The position numbers were made by a program, and so were the translations under genes. DNA of 64,000 nt, taken from NCBI RefSeq assembly GCF_004379255.2, contig NC_056036.1, forward strand, positions 42,309,576 through 42,373,575, given 5' to 3'. Of the stretch, positions 10,501-23,357 are shown in pieces. Origin of the DNA: Salvia splendens. Lineage: Eukaryota; Streptophyta; Magnoliopsida; Lamiales; Lamiaceae. Each line of letters opens with the position of its first letter. The first letter of the stretch is position 1. Under the pieces are notes generated by a model, which did no database searches, was not told where the DNA came from, and saw only the letters and a list, made by a program, of their open reading frames with translations.

Positions 10501-13500
10501 CTGTTGGAGACAATGAAGTCTAATTTCATGAATCAGTGTAAAATTCGGTATAAAGCAGTCTTCTGACACGAGCAGTTAATAAAACACGACTAGCAACAAT
10601 AACCACCAAAACAATCTATTAGTGTTTTGCTCATCAGGTGCGAAAGAGTCGGGAAATGGCAAAGCTATAACGACCAAATCATGCTAGAAGAACAATTAGA
10701 AAGTAAAAACATAAGAAAACATAATCAAGGGAGCAACTAGTAAATTCTAGACCTTCCATATTCATCAACAACCATGCCTTCCATTTCTCTAATAGGATCA
10801 TCAATAGATCGTTCAGCTCGGGAAGGGCGTCTTAGTGGGATCGACATATCATCATTTACAACTCCAAAGCCATCCATGTAGAGGCGAAGAACGGATTCAG
10901 GCAAGATTTTCCTCTCGAGCCACAAGCGCAGGACCTGAAGGAGGATACTCAGTACTTTGTAATAAAGCCTGACGACTCACTTTTAGGTACAATATAGTCA
11001 CCTTACGACACTGATGACGATTTTCCTGAGCACCTGCACCGGCAGGAGCAGCGGCTCCAATGAGGCGGGGCAACACAGCTTGAACGGTAGAGACATATGA
11101 GGCCCCTGCAATTCATGAAGAGGATTCAGTAGAAGCCAGGTTCATCAGAAAAAAACCCATCGCGTTAATGATGAGTGAACATGTCAAGCAAACGGGCCCC
11201 ATATATTTATTCTGATGTACAGCTGGAGCAGGTTAGGTCCGGAAATAACAAGACAATATGAATTAAGATCGACTAGATATTTTAGGGACATCACTGAGAA
11301 GAAGTGATCCAAGTCCCAAGACCAAGGTTTATAGCAACAAGTCCCTTTTTCTCTTTTTGGTGTCCCCCCACCCCCCGGGTCTGTGTGCGAGTGACAAGGG
11401 TATTCTGGGAACAGTTTGTTTTGAGCTTCCCGTACCTCTCTGGGTGTGAGAGCACTGGGTAATTGAGTCAACAAGGAAAAAAAGATCCACTCTGCGATGT
11501 AAACTTGGCTCATTTTCTAACTTCTGTATAAGAAGTTCCACAACCTGCATGAAAATCAGAATTTCAGAATTTCCATTTCAAGGAAAATAACAAGTAAATT
11601 AATGGTGTAGAAATGGGAAAGATGAACATTCAGTAACTAAGCATAGACAAATCAATGGAAAAGTACCTACAATCATTGGTTGTCCAATAGAGGAAAAACA
11701 TCTCAATTCAAGTATTTCTCAAGGAAAAATACATATTCACTCCACCTCAAAACTCTCATCACTTTCTTCACCTCAGAAGCATATACTACTACATAACAAC
11801 AAATGTTGTTCTTTGGTAGTATCTCACACATCTTGAAACCAGTAGATAATTTATTCACTGTAAATAGCCGTATGAATTGGCCATCTCAACAAGAAAATTT
11901 TATAATTTGTATTTTTCATCTGGGGCTTCAAAGAGGTTGTGCAAGGTGTCCTTTGGACCTATTAAGTTCCAGAAAGTAAATTGGTAGATAAGTACATTGG
12001 TGTTCATTTCATATGAATTTTGAATACATAAATCCCATTTAAACTATTTTTTAATGAATTCTGTAGGGATTGGGATCCTCTTCAAATCTGAGTAAGAATT
12101 TAAATATGTTTATTTCAAATACTTCAATCCAAATGCAACCTAAAAGAATAAGTATGAGGATCTGAAAATTCTAATTTCAGAGCATGGAACAAAGAAAAAG
12201 AATGAGTCAGCTAATTATACATTATAAGTAATAATTATGTCCTCCGTCAGATATCAGAACTCCTAATCTAAAAAAGGTGAAACCGTGAAACCACCAACAG
12301 CTACTAAGCAAACCTAGAATTATTCTCTAATTTCAGAGCATGGAACAAAGAAAAATAATTAATTATACATTATTCTCTAATTTCAGAGCATGGAACAAAG
12401 AAAAAGAATGAGTCAGCTAATTAATTATACATTATAAGTAATAATTATGTTCTCCGTCAGATATCAGAACTCCTAATCTAACAAAGGTGAAACCGTGAAA
12501 CCACCAACAGCTACTAAGCAAACCTAGAATTATTCTATACCATGCATAACCTTTATATTGGAATAAAACTACCATGTATCTCAACAAAGTTTGACAAATA
12601 AAATATAGGACTCAAAAAAGAAACTCAAGGACAACATAAGAATGATTCACCACAAAAAACCTCGCATGATAGATAAATTGGATAGTATGACAAAAATAGA
12701 AAGAATAATTACAATAAAAACAAAGGAATAATTGGATTAATTGAAGAAAGATGCCAGTAAGCTACCTCATTGGCAAGCCCATACTTCGCACAATCAATTG
12801 CAAGTCGAGTTGCGCGTGCAATACTCTCTTTGGTCCTTGAGAGTGTCTCTATCATCCCTTCAAATGCATCACGAGCAACAGATGCCTCAGTACCCCCACT
12901 TAAAGAGCTCCCAGTGCCCTGATGACCAGAGCTTACCCTCCTCTCCTCAAGTTCATCATTCTCATGTGCATTATCAGATTGGATTTGATGAAGACTGGAG
13001 CAAGGAGACCTGGGAGGAGCTTCTAAAACATCCAGCTGGAGTGTGTTGCTTGCTTCATATGCCAGAGCAGTAGGTGCAGGACGTGGTCCCCGTCCAGCCA
13101 TCTCAGTGTCAGGAATAGAAAAAAGAAAAGGGTTTCCGTAAGTATTCTGAAAGTGTGTCTGTTTCTTTCTTGCCTGAGCAGCAGCAATAAGATGTTTCAT
13201 TGACGAGACGGAGTCTGAAGTTTTTGAGTCAACCGCGTGACTTGTTTTGTGGGCCTTGCTAACACTCAGCCTGAGCAATGGGGAAATCAAGCTTAAGAAA
13301 GAAAGAGACAGAAAAATTAATCCCCATAATATCACAAGCATTTATCATTACCTTTCCTGAACTGACATGATGTTTTCTTTTGAAGTCCCAAGCACAGAGT
13401 CATTGATCCGTGAATCCAATTTTAGAGTAGTATTCTTTTTCTCCCCAGAATATGGTTGCTTGCTTCTTTCACTTAGCAATTGATTAGGATATGCGTTTGA

Positions 13501-16500
13501 CCTATCAGACGATGCTGCATTCTTTTCACTTCCTGCTGGAGTTTTTTTCCTAAAATCATTACTAGGTGCCTTGTTGGGTTGCGTGCTTTCCAGTTCTCCT
13601 GATACTCTCTCACCACCAACAGGCTGGGAGGACCTTTTAGGAGAAACTGGAATTAGTTTAACCTCCATCGGGGTTAACTTCTCAGAGTCCAGCTTCTGAG
13701 GACTAGGAGATACATGTGCAGCTGATGACTCTCGTGTTCTCTTCTCCATACCTTGTTGAGCAGCAGGAGATAACAGCTTATTCATTGCCCGATTAAACTG
13801 TACCTGTTCCTTTAACACATTATCAACTTCTCTTGAATTTCTTAACACCTGTGACTCATGGACAGGTTTCTCACAATGCGTTACAGATTTCCTTTTTGAA
13901 TCTGACATTCGTGGAGTTAAAGACACCTTATTAGTTCCTCCGTGAACTGGAGTTTTAGGCAACTCATCATCATCATCACCACATATGCGGACAGATCTAC
14001 GCTTCAATGGTAGCTGCACAACTGGAGATATGACTTTGTTAGGATTAGAAACTATTAAGTCAGTCTTATGTGATACAGAAGTCCCCGGTCTATTTTCAGA
14101 AATCAAGGCAGCGCCTGACATTGTTTCCGGTTCCCGCTGATGACGCTTTATTCGGGGGAGATCGTTGTCGAATTCAGTGTTACTAACAATTGGCGGTCTA
14201 ATGGGCAAGACCTCAGCCTTCCCAACTGATGTAAACCTTTTAGGATCTTTACCAGCCATTTTGTCATCAAGGGCATTATTAGGACCTCTAGAATAACTTT
14301 TGCCGTTTATTTGAGCTTTTATCAAGTTAGCATCCTTTCCAGTATCAGCAGGTTTTGATATTTTGGCAGGAGATGATATTTCATTTGTATGAGACCCTTT
14401 CTTTTCACTACCATGTTGGACCTTCATCTTTTTCCGGGGATTAACATCACCATGTGACTCAAAGTTTACTTTAGCATCCTGTTGGACACCATGTACTGCC
14501 TCAGATTGCCTTTCTTCTTTCAGCAACCTTTTTTCCCTCTTTTGACTACTGACCTCTAAATGTAATTTTGGAATATCAGGCGATGAAAGCTTCATGCTGT
14601 CACCTGAAGCAATTTTTCTTCTCATCACTTCCCCCTTATGATCATGAGGAACAGCTGATCCACCACTTCTAAGTACTGCACCTGGAGATTTTTTCTTTGA
14701 GCCCATTGCCAGCTTTGGTCTGTGTCCATTTGTCAATTCATTCTGGCTACCATCAGTTAATCTGCCCTTTACATTGCTATCAAGAGAATCTTCCTTCTTA
14801 AGGGAGTGGTGTGAAGGGCTAGACACTGATAGTGAATCCTTTACAACATTGTTGTGGTTTGAAGAGAGCTTATTGTTCTTACGCAAAGATACAGGAGGGG
14901 ACAACCTACAATTCACCTCATTTGACAAATAAGGCTTCACGTCTAGACATTCCACCTCATCTTGCTTGTGCAAATGATGCTCTAAACCAGAGTCCGGGTC
15001 ATCAGACTCTTTAGTTTCCAACTTGCATTCTGGCGCAATCCCATTATTTCGATTAACATCCAAGACCTCATCTACCACTGAATCAACAGAATGTGCCTCA
15101 GGTGAATTAGTTTGTGTACTGTCATCATCTCTCACACCACTAAAATTTTTTCGCTGCAACTCTTCAAATTCCTCACATATGTCCTTCACTGCTTGGGCGA
15201 AGTATTTAACTGTCTTACCCAGGCATCGAGCAGACAGTTTATTTTTCGCTTCATTGGTGAATATCTGAATATCCACAGGAGCAACAAAAGCTCTATAAAA
15301 GGAGAAAACCCAGAAAGAAAAAAAAATTAAAACTATATTTGTTATTCCCTAGCCAGTATGCCAAAAGAATATAATTAAGAACAAAATTGAATGAATGAAG
15401 AAAAAGCATTCATATGAATCACTTAAAAAATGATAAATTCCCTTTGGCCTTTCTTGAGTGTTTTCTGCTGCGAATAAGTCAGGGGAATGCCACTTACCAT
15501 AGCATATCGGGTTACTTACCATATAGCATAATTTGTGTACATCCTCATTGAGATCCATAGTGCGAAAAAATGAGAAAATATTTACAAATGTCAAATGTAA
15601 TCAGAATTTTGAATAATACTTCATACATAATGATTATAGAGAAACAGTCAATACTACTAATATCATAGATGTACGAGTACCACTAGTCCAATACAAAATG
15701 TCAAGACTCCAATATCTTCAGAACAGCATTTGAGAACCCCAAGTAAAAGAACCTACTTGCAGGACATGAAGCAGATGTTTTTTAACTTCTATTCTTACAA
15801 AAGTTTATTGAAGAAATTATATACCATAAGTACTACAAGGACACAAAAGGGGGTAGTAGGTATTTTTATTATTATTACTATTATTATCATTGTTTTACTT
15901 TTATGTTATCTACTGTAAAATCATAAACCATAGACAATATTTTTCAAAGCAATATAAGGACACAAAGGGTAGTAGGTATTCATCACTCCCTCAAGTAAAA
16001 ACAGTTTTCTTTACGTACCTAGAAGGCTAATAAAAACTTTAGCACGAATAATGCTAATCAAGTCCCTTCACCACTAGTGCAACTAAGTGAAAAGACAGAA
16101 AGGAAGTACTCACATTTCTGCGGTACCAAAGAACTGGACGAAGCATTTTTTAGGATCGGAAGCACGCTGCCAGTCTTCAGGTCTGCTGATCTGAAATTTT
16201 GAAGCCATTAAACAACGTGCATCAGTGAACAACTCACATAAGGTCAAACAGATACTATAAGAAACAAAGAAATTACCATCATTCAGCCAACTTAATCTAA
16301 CTGAGGCACGTGTAAACAAACATTGGAAACCAAGATAAGCGGCACCAAGTTCTATTAACATAGATGCAAGATTAATATTGATATGTTTGTTCGCTTTTAA
16401 AAGATCTGTAAGGAAACTAATCAAAACCTTGAATAGTGGCAGGACCAACAACTGGATGCTAGTATATAATACATGTGGTCGTCAACAAGATGGCTCTGGA

Positions 16501-16949
16501 AGAAGCTTTTTTACTAAGCACATCAGGGCCTACCTACATATCCAGTAACACCAGAAACATTGGATTCATCTTGTACTTAAACTTAAAAGATTTAAGATTC
16601 TCTAAATAATAATCCTCAATCTAACTTGCAAGGGCTAATTCCAGTCAAACTTAGCAGCGTATAATGCAAGTCCACAGAGCGACGACTTCACCTCGATGCC
16701 AGCCATAAAAATTAAATTCCAAGAGCAGAGAAATTGAATACTCACGGCAGCAGACAGCTACTCCACAACAAAATCAACAGAAAGCAGGCGAAGAAAACAG
16801 CACAATCAACAAAAGCATCAAAGCGAACAGGAATGTACCTTGGCAGGCCAAGCGGGGAAACCCTTAACTTTGGCGAGAACGAGATCGCCCAAACTCAATT
16901 CGCTCATCGCCTTAACCCCCTTCGCTCCGCGCCTGCGCCCCGGAGCCAT
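7529..16949 (-). CDS. HUA2: HUA2 / ENHANCER OF AG-4 family protein (PWWP and CID domains)
   Basis: HUA2-like proteins are nuclear factors that act in pre-mRNA processing of AGAMOUS and in FLC-clade expression, so they affect flowering time and floral identity. Eleven exons: 16949-16839, 16190-16114, 15292-13352, 13270-12766, 11544-11436, 11105-11002, 10934-10753, 10138-9301, 9205-8725, 7792-7709 and 7593-7529. They total 4497 nt, or 1498 aa, with every phase consistent. The PWWP domain is N-terminal (GDLVLAKVKGFPAWPAK at about residues 21-37, then ISRPEDW). A long Lys/Ser-rich linker follows, encoded by the 1.9-kb exon 3. The CID (RNA polymerase II CTD-interaction) domain spans about 830-975 (RATRLAIDCAKYGLANE, VDLFFLVDSITQCSHTQ). 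After DDPIREMEGM and LEDVDGELEMEDVSG comes a proline-rich tract, then a Gln/Pro-rich tail ending NWRPA, which matches the family C-terminus. The start MAPGRRRGAKG also matches. Confidence 0.95.
12171..12537. repeat. Tandem duplication in HUA2 intron 4
   Basis: A unit of about 156 bp starting CTAATTTCAGAGCATGGAAC occurs at 12171-12326 and again at 12377-12537 with few differences. A truncated 50-bp copy (12327-12376) lies between them. The copies are nearly identical, so the event is young. It lies wholly within the 12765-11545 intron. Confidence 0.93.
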
Positions 16950-17609
16950 TCACCTCCGATTCCAACTTATTTCCACCTAATTCTGAGCAAAAACCGACAG
17001 TGGAACAGTGGGAAGAGCCCTAGCGTAAACAACAGGTGTCCGGGGGCAGCAGGCCCCTGAAACGAAGTCAATCCGCAGCCGGCGACCTCTGGTGCTACGG
17101 AGGTAGGTTTCAGCGGAGATCACGGTGATAGAGCAGGAGAGAAGGCCAATTTCGCATGCGGGAAGCGGAGGCGGTGGAGGTAGTGGTGGTGATTTTTTTG
17201 CAGTAGATGAGAGAGAGAGAGAGGGGACGACTACAGTGTATGCATTCTGTAAATATCTCGTTTGTCAAAATTCATCTTTAATTTGCCAAATAAAATCAAT
17301 TGGAAAATATTTACTGTATGTAATTTACGCGATTATTGTTTGGGGTATTATGGTACTTTTAAACGGTAAATTTTTTTTAAATAAAATTACAACCACGAGT
17401 AACACAATCCAATAAAATACTTTTTTCCCGAACCATACTTTAAACAAAAACCAAAATGGTATAGTTTTAACATAATTAAGTTTAGTTGCATATAAATGTA
17501 CAAACAATTTACAAATTTTTAGTTTTAAAATAATTATATTATATTGATTAAAAATAGAGCAATTTTATTTTTATTTTAAATTCGGTATAATCTAAATTTT
17601 GTTGACTAA
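16950..17609. other. HUA2 upstream region
   Basis: No gene is seen. The part near the start codon (16950-17220) is GC-richer, with a GGAGGCGG-type repeat and a GAGAGAGAG tract, which fits a 5' leader and proximal promoter for the minus-strand HUA2 gene. Beyond 17240 it is AT-rich up to the Harbinger-like element. Confidence 0.45.
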
Positions 17610-19652
17610 GAGCATCCACAGTGGGACGGATGTCCCGGCGTACATCCCGACGGACTTCCCAAAAACACCTTCTGCCACGTCATAAGGACATCTCACTGCA
17701 CTGCCACGTCATAAGGACATCCCACTGTACAATAGCGGACATCCCCAACGACATCCCGACGGACATCCACAATAATAAAAATTCACAAATTCATCAAATT
17801 AAACAATTTACGGAATTAAAATTTCGACACGAATACAGAGAAAATGCAACCACTTTATTTAAAATATAAAACATACATAATTATTAAAAAAAACACATAG
17901 TTAAAAAAACAACCTCAAGCTTCGACAAAAGCGGCTCCCTTCTCACTCCTCGTCGTTCCCGCCGCCAGTCCCGTCGTGCCCATGGTCGGTCCCGGCGTCA
18001 CTCACGGGCAGGGATGGCATCCCCAAATCGCGCTGCATACTGTCGATGACATCCTTCAGCATCAACTTGTATAAGGGGTCAGTCACTGCATACCACTTTT
18101 CGATGGTGTGTATCAGGGTCTCATGCTGCTGTATGCGGGCGAGTGAGGGGAGCTCGGGATCGATTTGGGAAGGAGTTGCCGATTGGACCTCGGGGAACCC
18201 GTTGGCACTTCCCCTGGCCATCCGCATCGCGGTCTTTTGCCCAACTGGGCGACGGCGGCGAGAAGACGATTGAGGAGTCGGGAACTCTGCCTCGGCTTCA
18301 GGGAGTTCGTGGGAACCGGCACTGCTGCTGTACTCCCCGGAGGCGTTGATCTTCTTCCGCTTCGGCCAGCCAGCTTCAACACCCGAACTAAACTTGGCGG
18401 AAGTCTGCACCACAAGATAGACCTCCCAATATTTGAATTTCCCGAAACCCAATTCACTGTCGGGGAACTGCTGGTAAGACAGAAGCTTCACATCATCGGC
18501 AGACATGCCGCTGGTTGTCGTGCGGAGGTTGTTTTGGTAGATGCCGGTAAAGTGGCTGAGCTGCCTCCTCAGTCCTTCTCACTGTTTCCGGCATTGCTCT
18601 CCATGGTAAGGCTTCCTACCTGGCGGTTTGAATTTGAGATAGTTTTGGCTAATGCGCCACCACATTCTGTCGATATGTTGGTTAGCCCCGACGTAGGGAT
18701 CCTCGACTACACTGATCTATGCCTTCGCCAGCACCACACACTCCCCTATGCTCCAGATGGTCCTCTTTCTCCCGCCAGCTTCATCCCCCTCCTCCTCGGC
18801 CCCCGCCCCACCCTCGTTCCCTGCACGCGAGGACGAGGTAGTGCCTTTGCCCTTCCCTCTCCCTTGCTTCCGCGTCCTCCCTGCCGCTGGTGGCATCTCA
18901 ATAGGAGACTCCCTGACCGGAGATAGCCCCAACTCCTCAAAAGAGAAAGTCTCAATGCCGGTGAACTGAGTCTCCAGATGAGTACTCTGGGGGGAATCAC
19001 TAGACAATAAATCCATGTAGGGGCGATAGACATTGTCCCCAGATGATTGGGGGACCCCCTGCCTGTTCCCCCCGCAGCGGCAGGCATGCCCTGCATCATC
19101 CCGGACATCATCATCCAAGGCATTTGGGGCATCATCCCCGTCATCGCGGTACTCAATCCGGGCATTTGGGGCATCATCCTACACTAAGGGTGGTACATAT
19201 TGTAGTACCCGGGCATCATCCCCGCCATTTGGGGTTGGGGCATCATCGGCGCCATTCCGGGCATCATCCCGGACATCGGTGCACTTTCGCCGGCATTTCC
19301 CCGAACTCTAACGAGAAAAGTCGGCGTTTGTGACTCGCTCGTGGCGGGGGAATCACTATCGTGGTGCTCCATTTATCTTCAAAAAAATGAAAATAGAGAG
19401 AGAAACTCGTTAAAACAAGTGGTGCGAATGAAATGAAGTTCAACGAGCCGTATATATAGAGTTTTTTTAATTAAAAATCGGGACGTCCGTCGTGGCACCG
19501 CAATGGCGGACGTCACGACGGACGTCCCCGAAATGCCGCAGAACTCCGGTGTCCGCAACGCACGTCCGCGTCCGCCTCCCTGCTGCCTAATGGCGAACGT
19601 CCCTCACAGACTTTTGGCACGCCGGTCGGACGTCCGCCGTTGCCGGATCCTC
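17610..19652. mobile_element. Non-autonomous PIF/Harbinger-like DNA transposon
   Basis: The element is flanked by TAA on both sides (17607-17609 and 19653-19655), the 3-bp target duplication of PIF/Harbinger elements. The imperfect terminal inverted repeats are GAGCATCCACAGTGGGACGG at the left and, on the complement, GAGGATCCGGCAACGGCGGA at the right. Subterminal regions are rich in GGACGTCC-type motifs. On the left, a segment with CTGCCACGTCATAAGGACAT occurs twice in a row near 17670-17728. The element is far GC-richer than its surroundings. It carries only a decayed ORF1 (Myb/SANT-type protein). I see no DDE transposase, so it would need one supplied in trans. Confidence 0.85.
17943..19372 (-). 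pseudogene. Degenerate Harbinger ORF1 (Myb/SANT-like, NAM-associated C-terminal type)
   Basis: Read leftwards from ATG 19372, the frame encodes a Met/Pro/Gly-rich N-terminus (MMPQMPG-like repeats), then a segment with FSFEELGLSPV, a SANT-like region (IDRMWWRISQNYLKFKP, GEQCRK) and a C-terminal helical region with SDDVKLL-like, ARIQQHETLIHTIEKW and LMLKDVIDSMQRD motifs. This order matches plant PIF/Harbinger ORF1 proteins, often annotated as glutathione S-transferase T3-like or NAM-associated. It is broken: a TAG near 19184, a frame change around 19030-19060, a TAG at 18717 and a TGA near 18580. The last two sit where tryptophan would fit, which suggests G-to-A decay. The last 187 codons (18506-17943) remain open. 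In living elements ORF1 binds DNA with the transposase. Confidence 0.8.
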
Positions 19653-19655
19653 TAA

Positions 19656-20555
19656 CAATTTGGATTTTCGAAGTCTGGTTTAAAATCTCAACGTATCATT
19701 GGAAAACTCTGAATGATAGTTTTTTCAAATGTTACTAGTTTTTGTCATGAAACTTATTTTTCTTTTGTGGTCAAATTTAGCATTTATACACCATGTACCA
19801 TTATATGAGTATCATCAAATGCTTTCCAATGTTATGCGAATTGCACATCATACTTTGTTACTGCCCAATAAAATTTGGACTAATGCCAAATTATGAATAT
19901 GAGAACATGTATTTAAAAAATATAGAATTACTTAAAATCAAAATTTAGATATATTTTATGCATTTATTAATAATTAATACTATATAAAAAAATTCAATAT
20001 TTATAAAAGAATTAATTTGTAAGTTTAATTATTTTTTATTGTTAGAAAAGCTTTAATAATATAATGAAAGGTCTTCTTAAGCCCTTGTATAATCGCTCAA
20101 AAACTGGCATCGTTATTGATGATAATTAATTTTAATTTTGTTTTTAATATTAATAGATACCATAATTTATCTTCATCTAAATTTATTTTAATATGTAATT
20201 TATTAAAAATTTATATCAATATGTAAATTTAATCAAAACAGTATTATTTTAAATTTCTTTGATTAAATATCAATCCTTAATTCTTCTCCGACCATGATTA
20301 TATTGGGCCATCACCAAATAAAATTATGTAGTTAATCCATTTTATATAAGGCCCAGTTTAAACAATCGAACTTATTCAGAATTAGCACAAAAGTCCAGAG
20401 CCCATCATATAGAAAATATAGGGCCAGGGGCATACAAGGACCCACAACATACTAATAAAATTATTTTATTTTCTAAATCATTATTTAATGCATATTTGGA
20501 CCCTTCAGGCTTTCAATATTCCAAAATCATCTAATCGGGACACATTGTCTACGGT
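19656..20555. other. AT-rich intergenic region, no gene seen
   Basis: About 900 bp of very AT-rich DNA between the Harbinger-like element and the SINE cluster. I see no coding potential or clear repeat structure. Confidence 0.45.
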
Positions 20556-20860
20556 GTAACTAAGAGGCGAGAGGCGCAACTTAATTGTTAAGACGATTTC
20601 CGTCCAAAAATAAGTTGGGAGATTCGAGCCACCATAATAATAGAAAATTAGGGATAGATGGAGAATTATCTTTAATATTTTTTTACGAAACTAAAGGCTA
20701 AAGGTAGGCAATAAGACGTTTCTCATTAGATCAATAGGTTGTGAGTTCAATACACTCTGACCATGGGATAAATCAATATTATGTTCATTGTGTTTTCATA
20801 CATAATGTGTCTAGTTTATCGTGTTTTCATACATACTGTGTCTGATATCTTTGTACGTAT
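20556..20860 (+). mobile_element. tRNA-derived SINE-like sequence, possibly dimeric
   Basis: Two B-box-like motifs occur in series (GGGAGATTCGAGCCA near 20620 and GGTTGTGAGTTCAATAC near 20740). Each follows an A-box-like stretch (CTTAATTGTTAAGACG; AGGTAGGCAATAAGACG). A similar two-part block recurs at 21590-21790, sharing GCAATAAGACGTTTCTCATT-like and AATAAGTTG-GAG motifs. The repetition and tRNA-like boxes suggest a SINE family. I did not find clean ends. Confidence 0.5.
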
Positions 20861-21113
20861 AATTGTTGTACTTGTTGTCTGACGTGAATTTCCTTTTTTT
20901 GTAATATTTTGAGCGTTTTGTACTCATCAAAAAGACAAAAATAAGATATACTAGTATTTGTTTTTATTTTAATCGGCTTAATTATGTTGATAGCATGTAG
21001 CTCGTCCTCATTTTAATCTTGAACCTTTCTTTTGTAAACAAAATATGAATGTAAAAACTAATCGGACATTCTAAATAGCAATATCATAAATCTAAATTAA
21101 TGTATAATAATCC

Positions 21114-21247
21114 GCCAAAGCCTTTGTCCTAGCGGCAAGGAGTTTAGACAATATTTCATGAGGTGACAAGTTTGAGTCCTCTTGACATCGGTTGTAATTT
21201 CCTCCCTTATATAGGAGTTAATTTTAATTTCAAAAAAAAAATAAATA
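21114..21247 (+). mobile_element. tRNA-derived SINE with target-site duplication
   Basis: The body has an A box (CCTAGCGGCAAGGAG) and a B box (AAGTTTGAGTCCTC) at tRNA-like spacing and ends in an A-rich tail. It is flanked by near-identical 20-bp direct repeats, AAATTAATGTATAATAATCC at 21094-21113 and AAATTAATGTCCAATAATCC at 21248-21267 (two mismatches), a typical LINE-machinery target duplication. Confidence 0.85.
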
Positions 21248-21589
21248 AAATTAATGTCCAATAATCCCTTAATCACAACTTACGAGTCTCAATAGTTTTA
21301 AAACATTTATAAAACAATTAAGTTGTAAATTTAAATTTTATAGTTTTTTATTTTAAGAGAAAATTTAGCGAATGAAAGCCCTTGTATTATTGCTCAAAAA
21401 CAATAGTCAGTATTGTAATGATTAATAATTTAAAATGTATTTTGGTTTTAACTTTTAATAGATACCATAATATCCTTAAAATTTTATCGATCGAAATTAT
21501 TATTATATTTTAATTTAGTGACTTTTAGTTTCTTATTCTAAACATGAAAATTCTCAATGTAGACCCAGAAACTAGAGATAGACGACAAA

Positions 21590-21790
21590 ATACAATTTAG
21601 CTGGTAAGATATTTCTCATCTAATAATAAGTTGAGGGTTTGAATCATGATACATAGAAGTGGATGGAGAACTATTATTTGATAGCTTAAACCAAAATTAA
21701 AAGCTATGCTAGACAATGAGGCGTTTCTCATTCAATTAATATGTGAGGAGTTCGAAATCTCAGTAAATAAAAAATTATTAATAATCATCT
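21590..21790 (+). mobile_element. Second copy of the dimeric SINE-like sequence
   Basis: This resembles the block at 20556-20860: TTTAGCTGGTAAGATATTTC (A-box-like), GGGTTTGAATCATG (B-box-like), GTGGATGGAGAACTATT, then ACAATGAGGCGTTTCTCATT and GGAGTTCGAAATCTC (second B box). It is diverged from the first copy. Confidence 0.45.
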
Positions 21791-21944
21791 TTAAATACAA
21801 AAGGGAAAAATAATTAGTAAAGTAGTAGCTTTGAGATGGTTTCAGTTTTTTATTCTCGACATTCAAAATTAATTTTGTATCTTTTCATTAACTTTGAACG
21901 AAGCAATGAAAATATCTATGACTAGAAAGTGTCTTGCCACGTAT

Positions 21945-21990
21945 TACTCCCTCTGTTAAGTTAATCTTGACTTGCATTTTTTTATTTGCT
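21945..21990 (+). repeat. Lone Stowaway-like terminal repeat
   Basis: TACTCCCTCTGTTAAGTTAA resembles the left end of the Stowaway-like MITEs at 28457 and 29932. No matching right end was found, and it stops just before the orphan carboxypeptidase exon. Confidence 0.35.
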
Positions 21991-21997
21991 TGTGTAA

Positions 21998-22303
<306 letters not shown>

Positions 22304-23357
22304 GTAAGATTCAGTTTATCTCATCATCTTCAATTTTTAAGCATTATAATTTAGGAATAATATTAATTTAGATGATGAAGTTTGATCAAATTATAGTCAG
22401 ACTCATGGTGTTTGAAAATGAAGTGTTAAATCACTAAGCTTCAATTTTTTCGCAAATATCTCATGCGTGTACAAAACGGCATATTTTATCAATGTTAAAA
22501 ATGACGTTGATTTATGAAAATAGTAAGAAAAGGTAATAAAAAATTAAGATAAAAGAAAAAATGTCGTTGATTTACAAATTGCGGTTATGGAACAAAAATT
22601 TCGTGATTTTTTTTGAAATAAGCTGAATATATAAAATACCACTATTGAATCTATGTTTATGCAACATGTTTTGACCTGATGATATAGAGTTGGAAATTAT
22701 TTTTTGTTTTAAAGCTAAGCGTACTGTATAAAGCTTCGATATATAAAAAATAATGTTTGTGATTAATAAAAATAATAAAAGGTAGAAATAATAATGAACA
22801 ACTTAGTGAGAAAGATATCCAAGGAAGTGCAAGAAACATTGACGTTTCGTTGCATTTGTGATGACTTGAAATCCCAATTTATTGATGGAAAATAAAAACG
22901 TGTTACCAACCTAGCTATTCTTTACAAATTTACAAATGATTAACTTTAGGCTTTTTATTGATGGGCTTAATTAATTTATTAACTGCCCATACACACTGAA
23001 TTTACGCACCCCTACATTATCAGCCCATTCTTAATTGCTTCTGGTTTTGTTTTTGTTTATTTATGTTTTCCTATAGTTTATTTTATTTAGATCGAATTTG
23101 GTGAGCTTGAATGATAAATCCCTCATTTTTAAATATTCGACATCTAATTTATTTTGCAATAAATATGACTATCAATACTCATAGTCAATACTAACTGTGC
23201 TTTTCTTGAATGATTGATAATTTAATATATTAATAGAAAATATAAATGACACACGCGCTTATTTGAATTCTCTAAAAACCTTCTCTATATTATGTGAAAG
23301 TTTTTTTTTATATATTTTAGATTCTAAAGACAACCTCATGTAAATAATTTTTAAAAT
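22304..23357. other. AT-rich gap after the SCPL exons
   Basis: I searched this region for the next expected SCPL exons and saw none. It is AT-rich, low in coding potential and without clear repeats. Confidence 0.45.

Noticed and set aside
18165..18926. 253-codon plus-strand open frame
   Set aside because: It lies opposite the Harbinger ORF1 relic, has no family motif, and is explained by the GC-rich antisense of that gene.
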